NCBI GenBank assembly: GCA_029884425.1
Contig: JAOUHV010000004.1
Span: 1-64,000 of the forward strand
DNA: 64,000 bases
Direction: 5' to 3'
Source of the DNA: Gammaproteobacteria bacterium
GTDB lineage: Bacteria > Pseudomonadota > Gammaproteobacteria > S012-40
Shown here: piece by piece, positions 1 to 9,259 of the stretch
Layout of the letters: the number at the start of each line of letters is the position of its first letter
Numbering within the stretch: position 1 is the stretch's first letter
Made by a program: the position numbers and the translations under genes
The notes under the pieces: generated by a model
What the model was told of the DNA's origin: nothing
What the model saw: the letters and a program-made list of their open reading frames with translations, nothing else
Database searches by the model: none

Positions 1-713
1 AGTTGGCAAAGCAAGACAGTGATGTTGTCATTGCCACCTTTTTCGTTTGCTGCATTCACCAGCGCTTCGGTGCGTTCGCGTAGCGTAGTGTGGATGACGC
101 AAATGTCAGCAATTTCCTGGTGATTTAGCATATCCGTTAGTCCATCCGAGCAAAGCAAAAAGCAGTCGCCAGCTTGCCACGGGGCGCTGAGGATGTCGGT
201 CTGAAATTTGTCGCCTTGGCCTACCGCGCGATTGATGGCATTGCGCAGCCAATGGGTTTTGGCCTCCTCAGGACTGAGCAGACCTTTATCCATCTGATCC
301 TGGATGTAGGAGTGATCTCTGGTGAGCTGCGAGAGCTGATTGTTCCGAATAAGGTAGGTACGGCTGTCACCTACGTGACCGATGAAATAGCGGTCGCCCT
401 CAATGGTAAATAACTCTGCAGTGCAGCCCATGCCTTTGGTCTTGGGATTGGAATGGCTGTGACTGGTGATGGCCAGGTTGGCCGTCAGGTAGGCTTTGTG
501 GACCTTGTCCGGCGCACTGAGGTGGTCATCATGCTGAAAAACATCGATGCAGGACTCGACAAACAGTGCGCTGGCTACTTCTCCAGCCGCAGCGCCACCT
601 ATACCGTCGGCAACTGCAAACAGTTTTCGCTCGTGGTCGATGATGAAGGCGTCTTCGTTGTGACGACGCCTTCTCCCGACATCGGTAATCCCAAAGGCTT
701 GGCAATGCATCAT
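1..713 (-). CDS. PP2C-family Ser/Thr protein phosphatase (partial, 3' end off window)
   Basis: The reverse strand from 713 to the left edge is open for about 237 codons and carries the PP2C metal-site motifs in order: GRRRHNEDAF near the N-terminus, ADGIGG about 20 residues later, GHVGDSRTYL in the middle, then LLCSDGLTD and GGNDNIT. These are the aspartate/glycine motifs that bind two Mn/Mg ions in bacterial Stp/PrpC phosphatases, which remove phosphate from Ser/Thr in the cytoplasm. No membrane segment is visible in the part present. ATG at 713 or 710 precedes the conserved N-terminus; no strong ribosome site separates them. It starts 25 bases after the lpxH stop on the same strand. The C-terminal end lies outside the window, so a fused kinase domain, as in some type VI secretion loci, cannot be excluded. 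Confidence 0.9.
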   Translation of the reverse strand, partial: MMHCQAFGITDVGRRRRHNEDAFIIDHERKLFAVADGIGGAAAGEVASALFVESCIDVFQHDDHLSAPDKVHKAYLTANLAITSHSHSNPKTKGMGCTAELFTIEGDRYFIGHVGDSRTYLIRNNQLSQLTRDHSYIQDQMDKGLLSPEEAKTHWLRNAINRAVGQGDKFQTDILSAPWQAGDCFLLCSDGLTDMLNHQEIADICVIHTTLRERTEALVNAANEKGGNDNITVLLCQ

Positions 714-737
714 GGATATGAATCGACCAAAAGGCGA

Positions 738-1466
738 TTAGCTTGAAATCCTGGGGTCAACGAGCTGCATTTTGTCTCCATTGACCACCAGGTAGCTTGG
801 GCGGTCAGTCCAGTCGCCAAGCACAATGCGTCGAGCGGGCTGGCCGTCCAGCTCAAAGGTGTGGGTGGCCGGCCGGTGGGTGTGTCCATGGATCACCTGG
901 GAAACGCCGTGCTGGCGCATGGTGTCGATGACCGTCTGTTGGTTGACGTCCATGATGTACTCGGCTTTGTGACTGGTTTGTTCCTTGCTCGCCGCCCGGG
1001 CTTGTTTGGCCATTTCCATGCGATTGGGGATGGGGAGGCTGAGAAACTGTTTTTGCCACTGGGGATTGCGGACCTGTTGGCGAAAGCTTTGGTAGCCAAC
1101 GTCGTCGGTACACAATTGGTCGCCATGCATTAGCAGTGTAGGCTGACCTTGCAGTTGGATGACATGGGCCTCGGGCAGCAGTGTGGCGCCGCAAAGTCGG
1201 GCGAATTCCTCGCCCATCAAAAAATCCCGGTTCCCCTGCATCAGAAATACGCGACAACCGCGCTTGCTTAACGCACTGAGTTGGGAGATCAGCGGCTTGA
1301 TTGCCTCTGGCATTGCGTCATCGCCCAGCCAGGCTTCAAACATATCACCGAGGATGTAGACCTCATCGGCATCCTGCGCCTGGGTGTTCAGCAGCATGAC
1401 CAGTTGTTGAGCGATCTGCATCGTTTCGGGGGAAAGATGCAGATCAGAGATAAATAGCGATTTCAT
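738..1466 (-). CDS. lpxH: UDP-2,3-diacylglucosamine diphosphatase
   Basis: A 242-residue calcineurin-like metallophosphoesterase of normal LpxH length. Metal ligands are visible: D8 and H10 in ISDLH, D41 in LGDMFEAWLGDD, N79-R80 in GNRDF, H114 in MHGDQ, and HGHTHRP at 193-199. The AWLGDD and GNRDF signatures separate LpxH from generic phosphoesterases. It hydrolyses UDP-2,3-diacylglucosamine to lipid X at the inner face of the membrane, the fourth step of lipid A synthesis. It lies 20 bases downstream of a cyclophilin gene, a ppi-lpxH order also known in Pseudomonas, so the two are probably co-transcribed. Confidence 0.97.
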   Translation of the reverse strand: MKSLFISDLHLSPETMQIAQQLVMLLNTQAQDADEVYILGDMFEAWLGDDAMPEAIKPLISQLSALSKRGCRVFLMQGNRDFLMGEEFARLCGATLLPEAHVIQLQGQPTLLMHGDQLCTDDVGYQSFRQQVRNPQWQKQFLSLPIPNRMEMAKQARAASKEQTSHKAEYIMDVNQQTVIDTMRQHGVSQVIHGHTHRPATHTFELDGQPARRIVLGDWTDRPSYLVVNGDKMQLVDPRISS

Positions 1467-1486
1467 GATGCGTTTTGCAGGCCCGG

Positions 1487-2068
1487 TTACTGAACGATTT
1501 CGGCTTTAATGATGACGACAGCTGTTTGTGGTACGTCGCGACCAAACGGACCGCCGGAGCCGGTAGCGGTATTGCGGATGCGATCAACCACATCCATGCC
1601 TTCGACGACTTTACCGAAAACGGTGTATCCCCAGCCTCGAGTGGTTTGCGAGCGGAAATCCAGAAAGGGATTGTCGACGACGTTGATAAAAAACTGCGCA
1701 GTCGCTGAGTGTGGCTCAGAGGTGCGTGCCATGGCCAGTGTGCCCCGAACATTCTGCAAGCCATTGTTGGCTTCATTACGAACAGGGGCGCGGGTGGGTT
1801 TCTGCTGATATTTTTCGGTATAGCCACCACCCTGGATCATGAAGTTGGAGATGACCCGGTGGAAAATGGTGCCGTTATAGTGGCCGCTCTTAACGTATTC
1901 AAGAAAATTTTTGACGCTGCCAGGGGCTTTTTCGCTGTTGAGTTCGACCAGAATGTCGCCCATGTTGGTTTGCAGTTTGACACGGGTTTCGGCGGCGTTG
2001 ACGTTTCCAGCCAGCATCAAGGTGGCGAGCAGCGCAAAGAAAATCCGGTTATGCCAAGTTTTGATCAT
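1487..2068 (-). CDS. ppiA: Periplasmic cyclophilin-type peptidyl-prolyl cis-trans isomerase
   Basis: A 193-residue cyclophilin with an N-terminal signal peptide (basic MIKTWHNR, hydrophobic stretch to about 22, cleavage likely after NVNA), so the product is expected in the periplasm like E. coli PpiA. Catalytic-core motifs are present: [13 protein letters not shown], the [17 protein letters not shown] block with the active-site region, and [18 protein letters not shown]. It catalyses proline isomerisation during protein folding. The start is supported by AGGAG eight bases upstream of ATG at 2068. The gene leads into lpxH. Assignment to the family is firm; the choice of ppiA over ppiB rests on the signal peptide. 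Confidence 0.93.
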   Translation of the reverse strand: MIKTWHNRIFFALLATLMLAGNVNAAETRVKLQTNMGDILVELNSEKAPGSVKNFLEYVKSGHYNGTIFHRVISNFMIQGGGYTEKYQQKPTRAPVRNEANNGLQNVRGTLAMARTSEPHSATAQFFINVVDNPFLDFRSQTTRGWGYTVFGKVVEGMDVVDRIRNTATGSGGPFGRDVPQTAVVIIKAEIVQ

Positions 2069-2136
2069 ATGTATGACTCCTGAATTTCGTGATCTGCCAA
2101 TAGTAAAGCAGTTGTATTTTATGGGAAAGCCCGCGG

Positions 2137-2394
2137 TTATTTTTTTACGGAAACTTTCTGTACAGCCGTTGTTACTGCGTTCTTAACTTTGCTGAATATT
2201 TCAGCTTGTTCTATCGGTGAGAGATAGAACGTGAAATCGACACGGTGCCGAATGTAGCGGGGGGGAAGGTGGTTCAGGGCGATGCAGGCAATATCCTCGA
2301 TTTCATCTGCGGTGAACTCATTGAGTTTGAGGCTGCCGAGAATTTCCTGGTAAACCAGTTGTTCGTAGTAGTTATGTACTGACTCAAATCTCAT
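2137..2394 (-). CDS. ComFB-family small protein
   Basis: An 85-residue soluble protein with the ComFB signature in its middle: [21 protein letters not shown], where the ALN-LPPRY core is the family hallmark. It lacks the CxCxxC cysteine cluster found in many Gram-positive and cyanobacterial members, having a single Cys (in IACIALN). Members of this family have been reported to act as cyclic-dinucleotide receptors; whether this short variant binds one is inference. It is divergent from the SirB-family gene, with 76 bases between the two starts, so the pair could share a control region. Role unknown. Confidence 0.85.
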   Translation of the reverse strand: MRFESVHNYYEQLVYQEILGSLKLNEFTADEIEDIACIALNHLPPRYIRHRVDFTFYLSPIEQAEIFSKVKNAVTTAVQKVSVKK

Positions 2395-2470
2395 GCGTTC
2401 ATCCTGTTGTTGTACATTTGTTAGTGGTATTGTTTAGGGCTGGCGCTGTCTGCAATGAGGGGGTGGAACG

Positions 2471-2845
2471 ATGAAAGTGTTGCACATATTGTTGGTCGCC
2501 AACAGTGGAATTTTGTTCTTCGTTCGCGGTTGCCTGCACTGGATTTCATCTCCGGCCCTGAATAGTCCCTGGTTGCGGCGACTTCCCCATGCTAATGATA
2601 GTTTATTGTTGTTGACGGGGTTGGCGATGGTGTTGGGCTCGGAGATTTGGAACTTTTCGTCGCCCTGGCTAATATCCAAGCTTTGCCTATTGTTAGCCTA
2701 TATATTGTTGGGGATGGCTGCGTTTAAATGGGTCAAGGCCCGGCAGTGGCGAATGACTTTCTGGGGACTGGCGCTGCTGGTATTTGCCTTCATGGTTTCT
2801 GTTGCCGTGTCCAAGCATCCACTGGGATGGTTTGTAGGAAATTAA
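2471..2845 (+). CDS. SirB-family inner membrane protein
   Basis: A 124-residue protein with four predicted transmembrane segments (about 1-20, 43-62, 71-90 and 96-117). It has the SirB-family layout: an N-terminal helix followed by FFVRG, a loop with LRRLPHANDSLLLLTGLAM, then WLISKLCLLLAYILLG. SirB2/YchQ proteins are membrane proteins of unknown biochemical role, named from invasion-gene regulation in Salmonella. AGGGGG precedes the ATG. A CBS-domain gene follows 16 bases after its stop, suggesting one transcript. Confidence 0.85.
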   Translation: MKVLHILLVANSGILFFVRGCLHWISSPALNSPWLRRLPHANDSLLLLTGLAMVLGSEIWNFSSPWLISKLCLLLAYILLGMAAFKWVKARQWRMTFWGLALLVFAFMVSVAVSKHPLGWFVGN

Positions 2846-2861
2846 AGCAGGTGAGGTTGCA

Positions 2862-3299
2862 ATGAAATCGATTCCGGCTATTAAAACTGTAATGACGCCA
2901 TTTCCCTATTGGGTAGAGCGCGATGCCAGTCTTGGCCAGGCAATATCGCTAATGCGTGAACACGATATTCGGCATTTACCAGTAAAAGATCACGGTAAGG
3001 TGTACAGCGTAATTACGGAGCGTGATATTAACATTCAGCTTAAGTGGCATCAGGAGCAGGGGCGTGATGTGTCCGCACTGAAAGTCGACGATGTTAGCGT
3101 GCGCAAGGCTTATACCGTTTCAATCGATGAACCGTTGGATAATGTGCTAGTGCATATGGCGGAACATCATTGCGGCTCAGTAGTGGTGGTCAAAGGGGAT
3201 AGGTTGGCGGGTGTGTTTACCAGTAACGATGCCTGTCGTTGTTATGGTGAGTTTTTGCGCTACCATTTCCGGCCGGGGGGTGGCGATGATGCTGCGTAA
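2862..3299 (+). CDS. Tandem CBS-domain protein
   Basis: A 145-residue soluble protein made of two CBS domains and little else. The first runs from about 8 to 65 (VMTPFPYWVERDASLGQAI, HDIRHLPVKDHGKVYSVITERDI) and the second from about 75 to 132 (AYTVSIDEPLDNVLVHMAEHHCGSVVV, LAGVFTSNDACR). CBS pairs bind adenosyl ligands such as AMP or ATP and usually regulate another protein. AGGTGAGG lies just before the ATG. It follows the SirB-family gene and ends at a strong terminator. The regulated partner is not apparent from the sequence. Confidence 0.93.
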   Translation: MKSIPAIKTVMTPFPYWVERDASLGQAISLMREHDIRHLPVKDHGKVYSVITERDINIQLKWHQEQGRDVSALKVDDVSVRKAYTVSIDEPLDNVLVHMAEHHCGSVVVVKGDRLAGVFTSNDACRCYGEFLRYHFRPGGGDDAA

Positions 3300-3301
3300 A
3301 T

Positions 3302-3331
3302 AAAAAAGCCGCTAATGAAAGCGGCTTTTTT
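3302..3331. terminator. Bidirectional intrinsic terminator between the CBS gene and rne
   Basis: AAAAAAGCCGC, an eight-base loop, then GCGGCTTTTTT. The 11-base arms are perfectly complementary and give a U-run on both strands, so it can end both the rightward CBS transcript and the leftward rne transcript. Confidence 0.9.
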
Positions 3332-3349
3332 GGTACTTGCAAACGATGC

Positions 3350-5971
3350 CTAGTTTTTCTCTTCCATGGAAGAAACATCGCTTGCTGCGGGCTTGGCTGT
3401 GGCTTCGCCCGAGTCATTTGATCCCGCTTCAGTGCGTCGCATCGGGCGAATGTAATCGCTGGCTGGACGGGTGAACATGGGAGCATTATTGCTCGCTGCT
3501 GGTGCGGCCGGCTTGCTTTCCGCTGCAACAGGAGGAGTCGGCGCTGCAACAACAGGCTTGACCTCGACCGGCCGAGGTTGTGACTCCACAGCGACGGGCT
3601 TGGGCTTGTACTCTGAAGCTGACGAATCTGAACGCTGGCTTTCAGTCGGTTTCTCAACGGCAGCAGGTGCTTCCGTTTTGGCGGGTGCAACACGTTCAGT
3701 ATTGTTGCGCTCAAAGCGAGGACGGTTTTCCGTTTTTGCTTCAGCAACAACTGGTGCCTCAGCAGGAGCATTGCCGATGCGTAATACCAGTTCGTCCGTA
3801 GCTGTCGCCGCTACAGCGTCGTTACCGACAGATGCGTTCGTGTTATGGCGGTTGTGACGCTGCTCACGATCACCACGATTGCCAGACGAGTCATTGTTGC
3901 GTTCACGACGACGGCGTCTTGGTGGCGATGATGGATCGCGTTCGGCAACGGCTTCGGCTGGTTGTGCAACAACTTCGATCGGTGCTTGAGCGATCTCGGT
4001 GTTTTGCTGTTCGTCAGCACCCATGTTCTTTTCGCCACGGCGACCACGGCCACCACGACGGCTGGAGCGGGTGCTGCGACGACGTGTCCGCTGTGCGCCG
4101 CCCTTGTTGCGATCACCACGCTCACCGTTGCGGTCTTCGCGCTCGCCAGAGCGTTCCGTGGCGTTACCCTTGGATTTTTCCTGGGTGTCAGCTGTGGAAG
4201 ATGTAGAGTGGCGCTCGGGCTTTCTGTGAGTATTGCCAGTTGTTGCCACAGGTTTGGTCGGTTTTTCTTCAGCGCCACCAAACAAGGCAGAAAACAGTCG
4301 ACGAACAATGCCACCGTTCTCTTTTCCTTTGACGGATGCGGAGTTCGCAGGTTTGGGCGTGATCGGCGGCAGTGACTTCACTGCTGGCTCTTCGCTGCTG
4401 CGCTCGGCGCGAGGTTTAGCGGCAGGGGCGGTGGCTTCCACCGGCTCTGCGATGTCAACTTGCAGGTAGCTTGGCGTATTGTTTTCTTCGCTGTTGATTT
4501 CGCTCTGACGAATACGCTGCAAATCGTAATGAGGTGTATCCAGCGCAGGCGTTGGAATGATTACCACTTGAATTTGTTGGCGTGCTTCGATGGCGCTGAT
4601 CTGGCGACGTTTCTCGTTGAGCAGGAAAGTAGCGACTTCTACCGGCAGGTGAGCCAGTATTTTGCCGGTATTGTCCTTCATTCCGTCCTCTTCAATCAGA
4701 CGCAGGATGGACAGACCCAATGATTCGACGCTGCGAATCGTGCCATGGCCATTACAGCGAGGGCAGGCGATCTGGCTAAATTCGCCCAGCGAAGGACGCA
4801 GGCGCTGACGTGACATTTCCAGCAAACCAAAGCGTGAAATGCGACCGACCTGAACGCGTGCTCGGTCCAACGACAGGGCTTCTTTGAGGCGATTTTCCAC
4901 CTCACGCTGATGACGTGCAGGAGTCATATCGATAAAGTCGATGACAATCAGGCCACCCAAGTCGCGCAGACGCAACTGGCGGGCGATTTCATCAGCGGCT
5001 TCCAAATTGGTGTTCAGTGCGGTTTCTTCGATATCACCGCCGCGAGTGGCGCGAGCAGAGTTGATGTCGATGGAAACCAATGCTTCAGTATGGTCGATGA
5101 CCAGTGCGCCACCGGAAGGCAGGCTGACTTCGCGACGGAATGCTGAATCGATCTGTGATTCCAGCTGGTAACGGGTAAATAGCGGAATGTCGTCTTTGTA
5201 CAATTTCACCTTGGACAGGTTATGCGGCATGACCTGGGTCATAAAATCCAGGGCTTGCTGATAGACCTTGGGATTGTCGATCAAAATTTCAGCAATATCT
5301 TTGCGCAGGTAATCGCGGATTGCGCGGATGATAATGTTGCTTTCCTGGTAAATCAGGAAAGGAGCTGATTTTTCTTCAGAAGCGCTTTCGATGGACTTCC
5401 ACAGTTGCAGCAGGTAGTTCAAATCCCATTGCAGCTCTTCGGCGTTTTTGCCCACGCCAGCTGTGCGAACGATCAGGCCCATATTCTCAGGGATGTCCAG
5501 CAGAGCCATGGCTTCGCGGATTTCACTGCGATCATCTCCCTCGATACGGCGAGATACACCGCCAGCACGGGGATTGTTGGGCATCAGTACCAGATAGCGA
5601 CCAGCCAAACTGATGAATGTGGTCAGAGCCGCACCCTTGTTGCCGCGTTCTTCCTTGTCTACCTGAACGACCACTTCCTGGCCTTCACGCAGAACTTCCT
5701 TAATGTTGGGGCGAGCACCGCGATCGGGCTGATTTCTGAAATAGCTGCGAGCGATTTCCTTCAGTGGCAGGAAACCGTGGCGTTCGGCGCCGTAATCCAC
5801 AAAGGCAGCATCAAGACTGGGCTCGATACGCGTAATCTTGCCTTTGTAAATATTGGACTTTTTCTGTTCTCTGGCAGTTGTTTCGATATCCAGATCGTAT
5901 AGTCGCTGGCCATCGACCAACGCGACCCGCAACTCTTCTGGCTGAGTTGCATTAAATAGCATTCTTTTCAT
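3350..5971 (-). CDS. rne: Ribonuclease E
   Basis: An 873-residue endoribonuclease. The N-terminal S1 domain (about 35-120) and the catalytic core are close to the family: [18 protein letters not shown] and [11 protein letters not shown] hold the two metal-binding aspartates around 300 and 345, and [10 protein letters not shown] is the zinc-link that joins dimers into a tetramer. After about residue 510 the chain becomes low complexity: Pro/Ala/Glu-rich stretches with two arginine clusters ([18 protein letters not shown] and [10 protein letters not shown]), typical of the degradosome scaffold with RNA-binding patches. It cuts AU-rich single-stranded RNA in mRNA decay and rRNA/tRNA processing. 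The C-terminal half is shorter than in E. coli (1061 residues). It is divergent from rluC across a long leader. Confidence 0.97.
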   Translation of the reverse strand: MKRMLFNATQPEELRVALVDGQRLYDLDIETTAREQKKSNIYKGKITRIEPSLDAAFVDYGAERHGFLPLKEIARSYFRNQPDRGARPNIKEVLREGQEVVVQVDKEERGNKGAALTTFISLAGRYLVLMPNNPRAGGVSRRIEGDDRSEIREAMALLDIPENMGLIVRTAGVGKNAEELQWDLNYLLQLWKSIESASEEKSAPFLIYQESNIIIRAIRDYLRKDIAEILIDNPKVYQQALDFMTQVMPHNLSKVKLYKDDIPLFTRYQLESQIDSAFRREVSLPSGGALVIDHTEALVSIDINSARATRGGDIEETALNTNLEAADEIARQLRLRDLGGLIVIDFIDMTPARHQREVENRLKEALSLDRARVQVGRISRFGLLEMSRQRLRPSLGEFSQIACPRCNGHGTIRSVESLGLSILRLIEEDGMKDNTGKILAHLPVEVATFLLNEKRRQISAIEARQQIQVVIIPTPALDTPHYDLQRIRQSEINSEENNTPSYLQVDIAEPVEATAPAAKPRAERSSEEPAVKSLPPITPKPANSASVKGKENGGIVRRLFSALFGGAEEKPTKPVATTGNTHRKPERHSTSSTADTQEKSKGNATERSGEREDRNGERGDRNKGGAQRTRRRSTRSSRRGGRGRRGEKNMGADEQQNTEIAQAPIEVVAQPAEAVAERDPSSPPRRRRRERNNDSSGNRGDREQRHNRHNTNASVGNDAVAATATDELVLRIGNAPAEAPVVAEAKTENRPRFERNNTERVAPAKTEAPAAVEKPTESQRSDSSASEYKPKPVAVESQPRPVEVKPVVAAPTPPVAAESKPAAPAASNNAPMFTRPASDYIRPMRRTEAGSNDSGEATAKPAASDVSSMEEKN

Positions 5972-6446
5972 TAAAATTCGTCTCTCAACCTGCGCCCAAC
6001 CTGATGCAGGCCGCGGAGATACCGTAAAAGCATGCTACGGTCTTTTCGCGTCTTTTAGCCCTGTGTGGCTCCGTTCGAGCTCGCTCAGGGTTATCTTGTG
6101 TTCTGTTGCGCACTCATTACCGGACGAAAAAGGGATGTCTACGGTTACTGGTGCGTCTTCAGTGCCCACACAAAAGGTTGAGCAATTACCTAATCAATAC
6201 TCACTGTTTTACCATTCAGAAAACAGGAGGGGACCTCTGTTACTCTGCTCAGATATCTATGATTATCTGAGCATATTGCGCTTACTATCTGCTAAACTAG
6301 CGCCTTCTGGCACAAAGCTTCGACCGTTTCTACGTTCTTTATGACCGCTGTTCTCAGTCAATTTGTCTGGACGAATGTACACTCTGGCCCATTTAAGCCC
6401 TAACTATACCAAATTTACAGCCCTTCACAAGGTGTATCGCAATTAT
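5972..6446. other. Intergenic region between rne and rluC (rne 5' leader and both promoters)
   Basis: This 475-base stretch between divergent genes holds no convincing gene; the upstream in-frame extension of rluC here (6363-6446) lacks family similarity. It contains inverted repeats: a perfect 10-base pair at 6246-6273 and ACCGTA/TACGGT at 6021-6041 close to the rne start. A long structured rne 5' leader would fit known RNase E autoregulation in other Gammaproteobacteria, but no homology to the E. coli leader was identified by eye. I could not place confident promoters. Confidence 0.5.
6246..6273. repeat. Perfect inverted repeat in the rne-rluC intergenic region
   Basis: TGCTCAGATA, eight bases, then TATCTGAGCA: a perfect 10-base inverted repeat about 275 bases upstream of rne and 174 bases upstream of the rluC start. 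It could be a protein-binding palindrome or a stem-loop in the rne leader. There is no T-run, so a terminator is unlikely. Confidence 0.6.
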
Positions 6447-7415
6447 ATGTCTGAAAATTCAGGTAAATCATCCAATAATCCGAAGGTTATCGAGGTTGTG
6501 ATAGATTCCGAGCAGCACGGCCAGCGGATTGACAATTTCCTGTTATCGCAGTTGAAGGGCGTGCCCAAGACCCATATATACCGAATTCTGCGCACGGGCG
6601 AGGTCAGGGCCAACAAAGGGCGGATCAAACCCTCATATCGCCTGAACGAAGGCGATGTGATCAGGATTCCGCCAGTGCGCGTGAGCGAGCCCAAAGAAAT
6701 TACCATCAAAGATTCGACCATCACTGCGCGTGTCAAGCAGCGAATTCTTTTTGAAGACAAAGACTTGATCGTGGTAAATAAGCCAGCCGGGTTGGCGGTT
6801 CATGGCGGTAGCGGGGTGGATTACGGTCTGATCGAGATCATGCGTGAGCTGTATCCGCTGGCGAAACGAATTGAACTGGTGCATCGTCTGGATCGAGACA
6901 CTTCCGGGTGTTTGATTTTGGCCAAAAAGGCATCGGTGCTGAAGGCCATGCACGAGCAGGTTCGAGGCAGTGGCATGGAAAAAATCTACCTGGCGCTGCT
7001 AAAGGGACGGTTGGCCGGTGGCTCGAAGAAAGTGGACGCGCCACTGATGAAAAATGTGCTGAGTTCTGGTGAGCGCATTGTCCGCGTTCACCCCGAAGGC
7101 AAGGAGTCGCAGACCATTTTTACGCCACAACAGCGGTTTGCCACGGCAACACTGGTGCAGGCGAGACTGCTGACAGGTAGAACACATCAGATTCGGGTGC
7201 ATGCGCAGCATATTGGCCATCCTTTGGCTGGGGATGAAAAATACGGTGATGACGAATTTAACAAGGTCATGCGCAAATCGGGATTAAAACGGTTATTTTT
7301 GCATGCCCACATCGTTAGTTTTATCCACCCTGTTTCAGGAGAACGGGTTAGAATTAGCGCCGATTTGGATGATGATCTGAGTAGGGTATTAGAACAGTTG
7401 GGCAAAGATCAGTAG
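6447..7415 (+). CDS. rluC: 23S rRNA pseudouridine synthase (RluC type)
   Basis: 322 residues from ATG at 6447, which has AAGGTG upstream; the frame stays open 84 bases further up but that part is unlike the family. An S4 RNA-binding domain (about 25-80, RIDNFLLSQLKGVPKTHIYRILRTGEV with the usual basic patch) is followed by the pseudouridine synthase domain with VVNKPAGLAVHGG, the catalytic motif HRLDRDTSGCL, and LLTGRTHQIRVHAQHIGHPLAGDEKYG. RluC modifies uridines 955, 2504 and 2580 of 23S rRNA. Position next to rne and before the HAD gene matches Pseudomonas order, supporting rluC over rluD. Confidence 0.95.
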   Translation: MSENSGKSSNNPKVIEVVIDSEQHGQRIDNFLLSQLKGVPKTHIYRILRTGEVRANKGRIKPSYRLNEGDVIRIPPVRVSEPKEITIKDSTITARVKQRILFEDKDLIVVNKPAGLAVHGGSGVDYGLIEIMRELYPLAKRIELVHRLDRDTSGCLILAKKASVLKAMHEQVRGSGMEKIYLALLKGRLAGGSKKVDAPLMKNVLSSGERIVRVHPEGKESQTIFTPQQRFATATLVQARLLTGRTHQIRVHAQHIGHPLAGDEKYGDDEFNKVMRKSGLKRLFLHAHIVSFIHPVSGERVRISADLDDDLSRVLEQLGKDQ

Positions 7416-7423
7416 TTTGAGTG

Positions 7424-8092
7424 ATGACGTATCGTTTGGTTGTTTTTGACTGGGATGGCACGCTGATGGATTCAGCGGCGGATATTGTGTATTGTTTTCA
7501 GGCAGCTACACAGGATTTGCAGTGGCCAGTGCCGAGCAGTGAAGAAATTCACAACATTATCGGTTTGGGTATGAAGGAGGCGGTAGCCATCCTGTTTCCG
7601 CATACCCAACATAGCGCCAAGGATGTTGATGCGCTGGTTGAGCGTTATCGCTACTACTATTTCCATCCGGAAAAACGTCAGCCAGTGTTATTTGCCGGAG
7701 CAAGTGAGTTGGTGCGACAACTGGAGCACGAGGGATATTTTCTTGCCGTGGCCACAGGCAAAGGTCGGCAAGGTTTGAATGGCGTGTTGGAGCGCACAGG
7801 CTTGAAGGATGCGTTTCATATCACGCGCTGTGTCGATGAGGCGCATTCAAAACCTCATCCGCAGATGCTGGAAGACATAATGGCGTTTGTCGGTGTGGAG
7901 CCAGGCGAAACCCTAATGGTCGGTGACAGCGAATACGATTTGTTGATGGCGAATAATGCAGGAGTGGATGCGGCAGCTGTGTTGTGTGGCGCTCACTCCA
8001 AAGATCGGTTACTGACCCACAACCCGGTGATATGGTTTGAGCACACCTATCAGTTGGGCTCGTGGCTTAAAACACAAAACATAAAGCAATAG
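7424..8092 (+). CDS. HAD-superfamily hydrolase, phosphoglycolate-phosphatase-like
   Basis: About 222 residues with all four HAD motifs: DWDGTLMDS (nucleophile and acid aspartates) near the N-terminus, AVATGK (motif II), KPHPQ (motif III lysine) and GDSEYDLLMANNAGV (motif IV). The helical cap between motifs I and II makes it subclass IA, like Gph. Substrate is unknown; phosphoglycolate is only the closest family guess. It begins 8 bases after the rluC stop (GTG at 7421 and ATG at 7424 are both possible) and is followed by sppA within 10 bases, so the three genes probably form one operon, as in Pseudomonas. Confidence 0.9.
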   Translation: MTYRLVVFDWDGTLMDSAADIVYCFQAATQDLQWPVPSSEEIHNIIGLGMKEAVAILFPHTQHSAKDVDALVERYRYYYFHPEKRQPVLFAGASELVRQLEHEGYFLAVATGKGRQGLNGVLERTGLKDAFHITRCVDEAHSKPHPQMLEDIMAFVGVEPGETLMVGDSEYDLLMANNAGVDAAAVLCGAHSKDRLLTHNPVIWFEHTYQLGSWLKTQNIKQ

Positions 8093-8101
8093 TGATACTC
8101 A

Positions 8102-9181
8102 ATGACTGACGATAAAGACAAACCCGTAGAAAACGCGTCCGACGTTAATGCGGCGACAGAAACAAAAAGTGATCCCTGGACCCAGTCAGCGATAGCGCAG
8201 GAAGTTGCGACTGACGGGAAAGCGCCTGCTGACAAATCGAGCGATGATTCGGCGAATATCAAATGGCAGCAGGACCTGATTAACCGTTTGGCGTTTTCAT
8301 CGATTAATGAGCAGCGTCGCGCACGTCGTTGGGGCATATTCTTCAAGTCTTTAACGTTTGTTTATTTGTTTGCCATACTGTTTATGTTTATGCGCTCTGC
8401 GGAGTCTCCGGATATCAATCTTGGGGCTCATACAGCATTGGTCGAGATCCATGGTCCGATTATGGATAGCTCACCCGCTAACGCCGAAGATATCATCAGT
8501 GCGTTGCGCGACGCGTTTGAAGATAAAAATGCGCACGGGATTATTTTGCGTATCAACAGTCCTGGTGGCAGTCCCGTGCAGGCGGGCTATATCAATGACG
8601 AAATCAAACGCCTTAAAACGTTGCATCCTGAGAAAAAGGTCTATGCGGTGGTGACAGATTTGGCTGCCTCAGCTGCCTACTATATTGCCGTATCGGCAGA
8701 TGAAATTTATGCCGACAAAGCCAGTATGGTGGGTTCTATCGGCGTGTTGATGGATGGATATGGTTTTGTCGATGCCATGAACAAGCTTGGGGTTGAACGT
8801 CGTTTGATGACGGCAGGTGAAAATAAAGCTTTCCTTGACCCATTTTCTCCGTTGAAATCAGAACATAAAGAACACGTTCAGCACATGCTGAACACAGTTC
8901 ACAAACAGTTTATAGGCGTCGTGAAAGAAGGTCGTGGTGATCGACTGAAAGACAAGCCGGAGTTGTTTTCTGGTTTGGTTTGGGCCGGCGAAGAAGCGGT
9001 TGCGCTAGGATTAGTTGATGGCTTGGGCAGCAGCGGATATGTGGCGCGCGAATTAATCGGCGCGGAAAGAATTGTTGATTACACTTATCATCCGGATTTT
9101 ATGGAACAGTTTGCCGAGCGAATGGGGGCCTCAATGGCGACCGCGATGCAGGCTATGTTTAGTAGTGCGTCAATGCGCTGA
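8102..9181 (+). CDS. sppA: Signal peptide peptidase SppA, short form (peptidase S49)
   Basis: 359 residues. After an acidic cytoplasmic N-terminus of about 75 residues, one transmembrane segment (about 80-98, KSLTFVYLFAILFMFM) anchors the enzyme with its catalytic domain outside the cytoplasm. The S49 core shows INSPGGSPVQAGYI and DLAASAAYYIAVSADEIYAD with the nucleophilic serine region, then KASMVGSIGV. A single S49 domain identifies the short (36K) type, which assembles as an octamer, rather than the duplicated E. coli form. It degrades leftover signal peptides in the membrane. It is last in the rluC operon. Confidence 0.93.
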   Translation: MTDDKDKPVENASDVNAATETKSDPWTQSAIAQEVATDGKAPADKSSDDSANIKWQQDLINRLAFSSINEQRRARRWGIFFKSLTFVYLFAILFMFMRSAESPDINLGAHTALVEIHGPIMDSSPANAEDIISALRDAFEDKNAHGIILRINSPGGSPVQAGYINDEIKRLKTLHPEKKVYAVVTDLAASAAYYIAVSADEIYADKASMVGSIGVLMDGYGFVDAMNKLGVERRLMTAGENKAFLDPFSPLKSEHKEHVQHMLNTVHKQFIGVVKEGRGDRLKDKPELFSGLVWAGEEAVALGLVDGLGSSGYVARELIGAERIVDYTYHPDFMEQFAERMGASMATAMQAMFSSASMR

Positions 9182-9259
9182 AGTGGTTTTTGCGCAGCCC
9201 TAGGAAAAATGGCTTGTGCGAATTGCGTTTTAAATTGAAGAGGTATGTGAGGACCTTAC

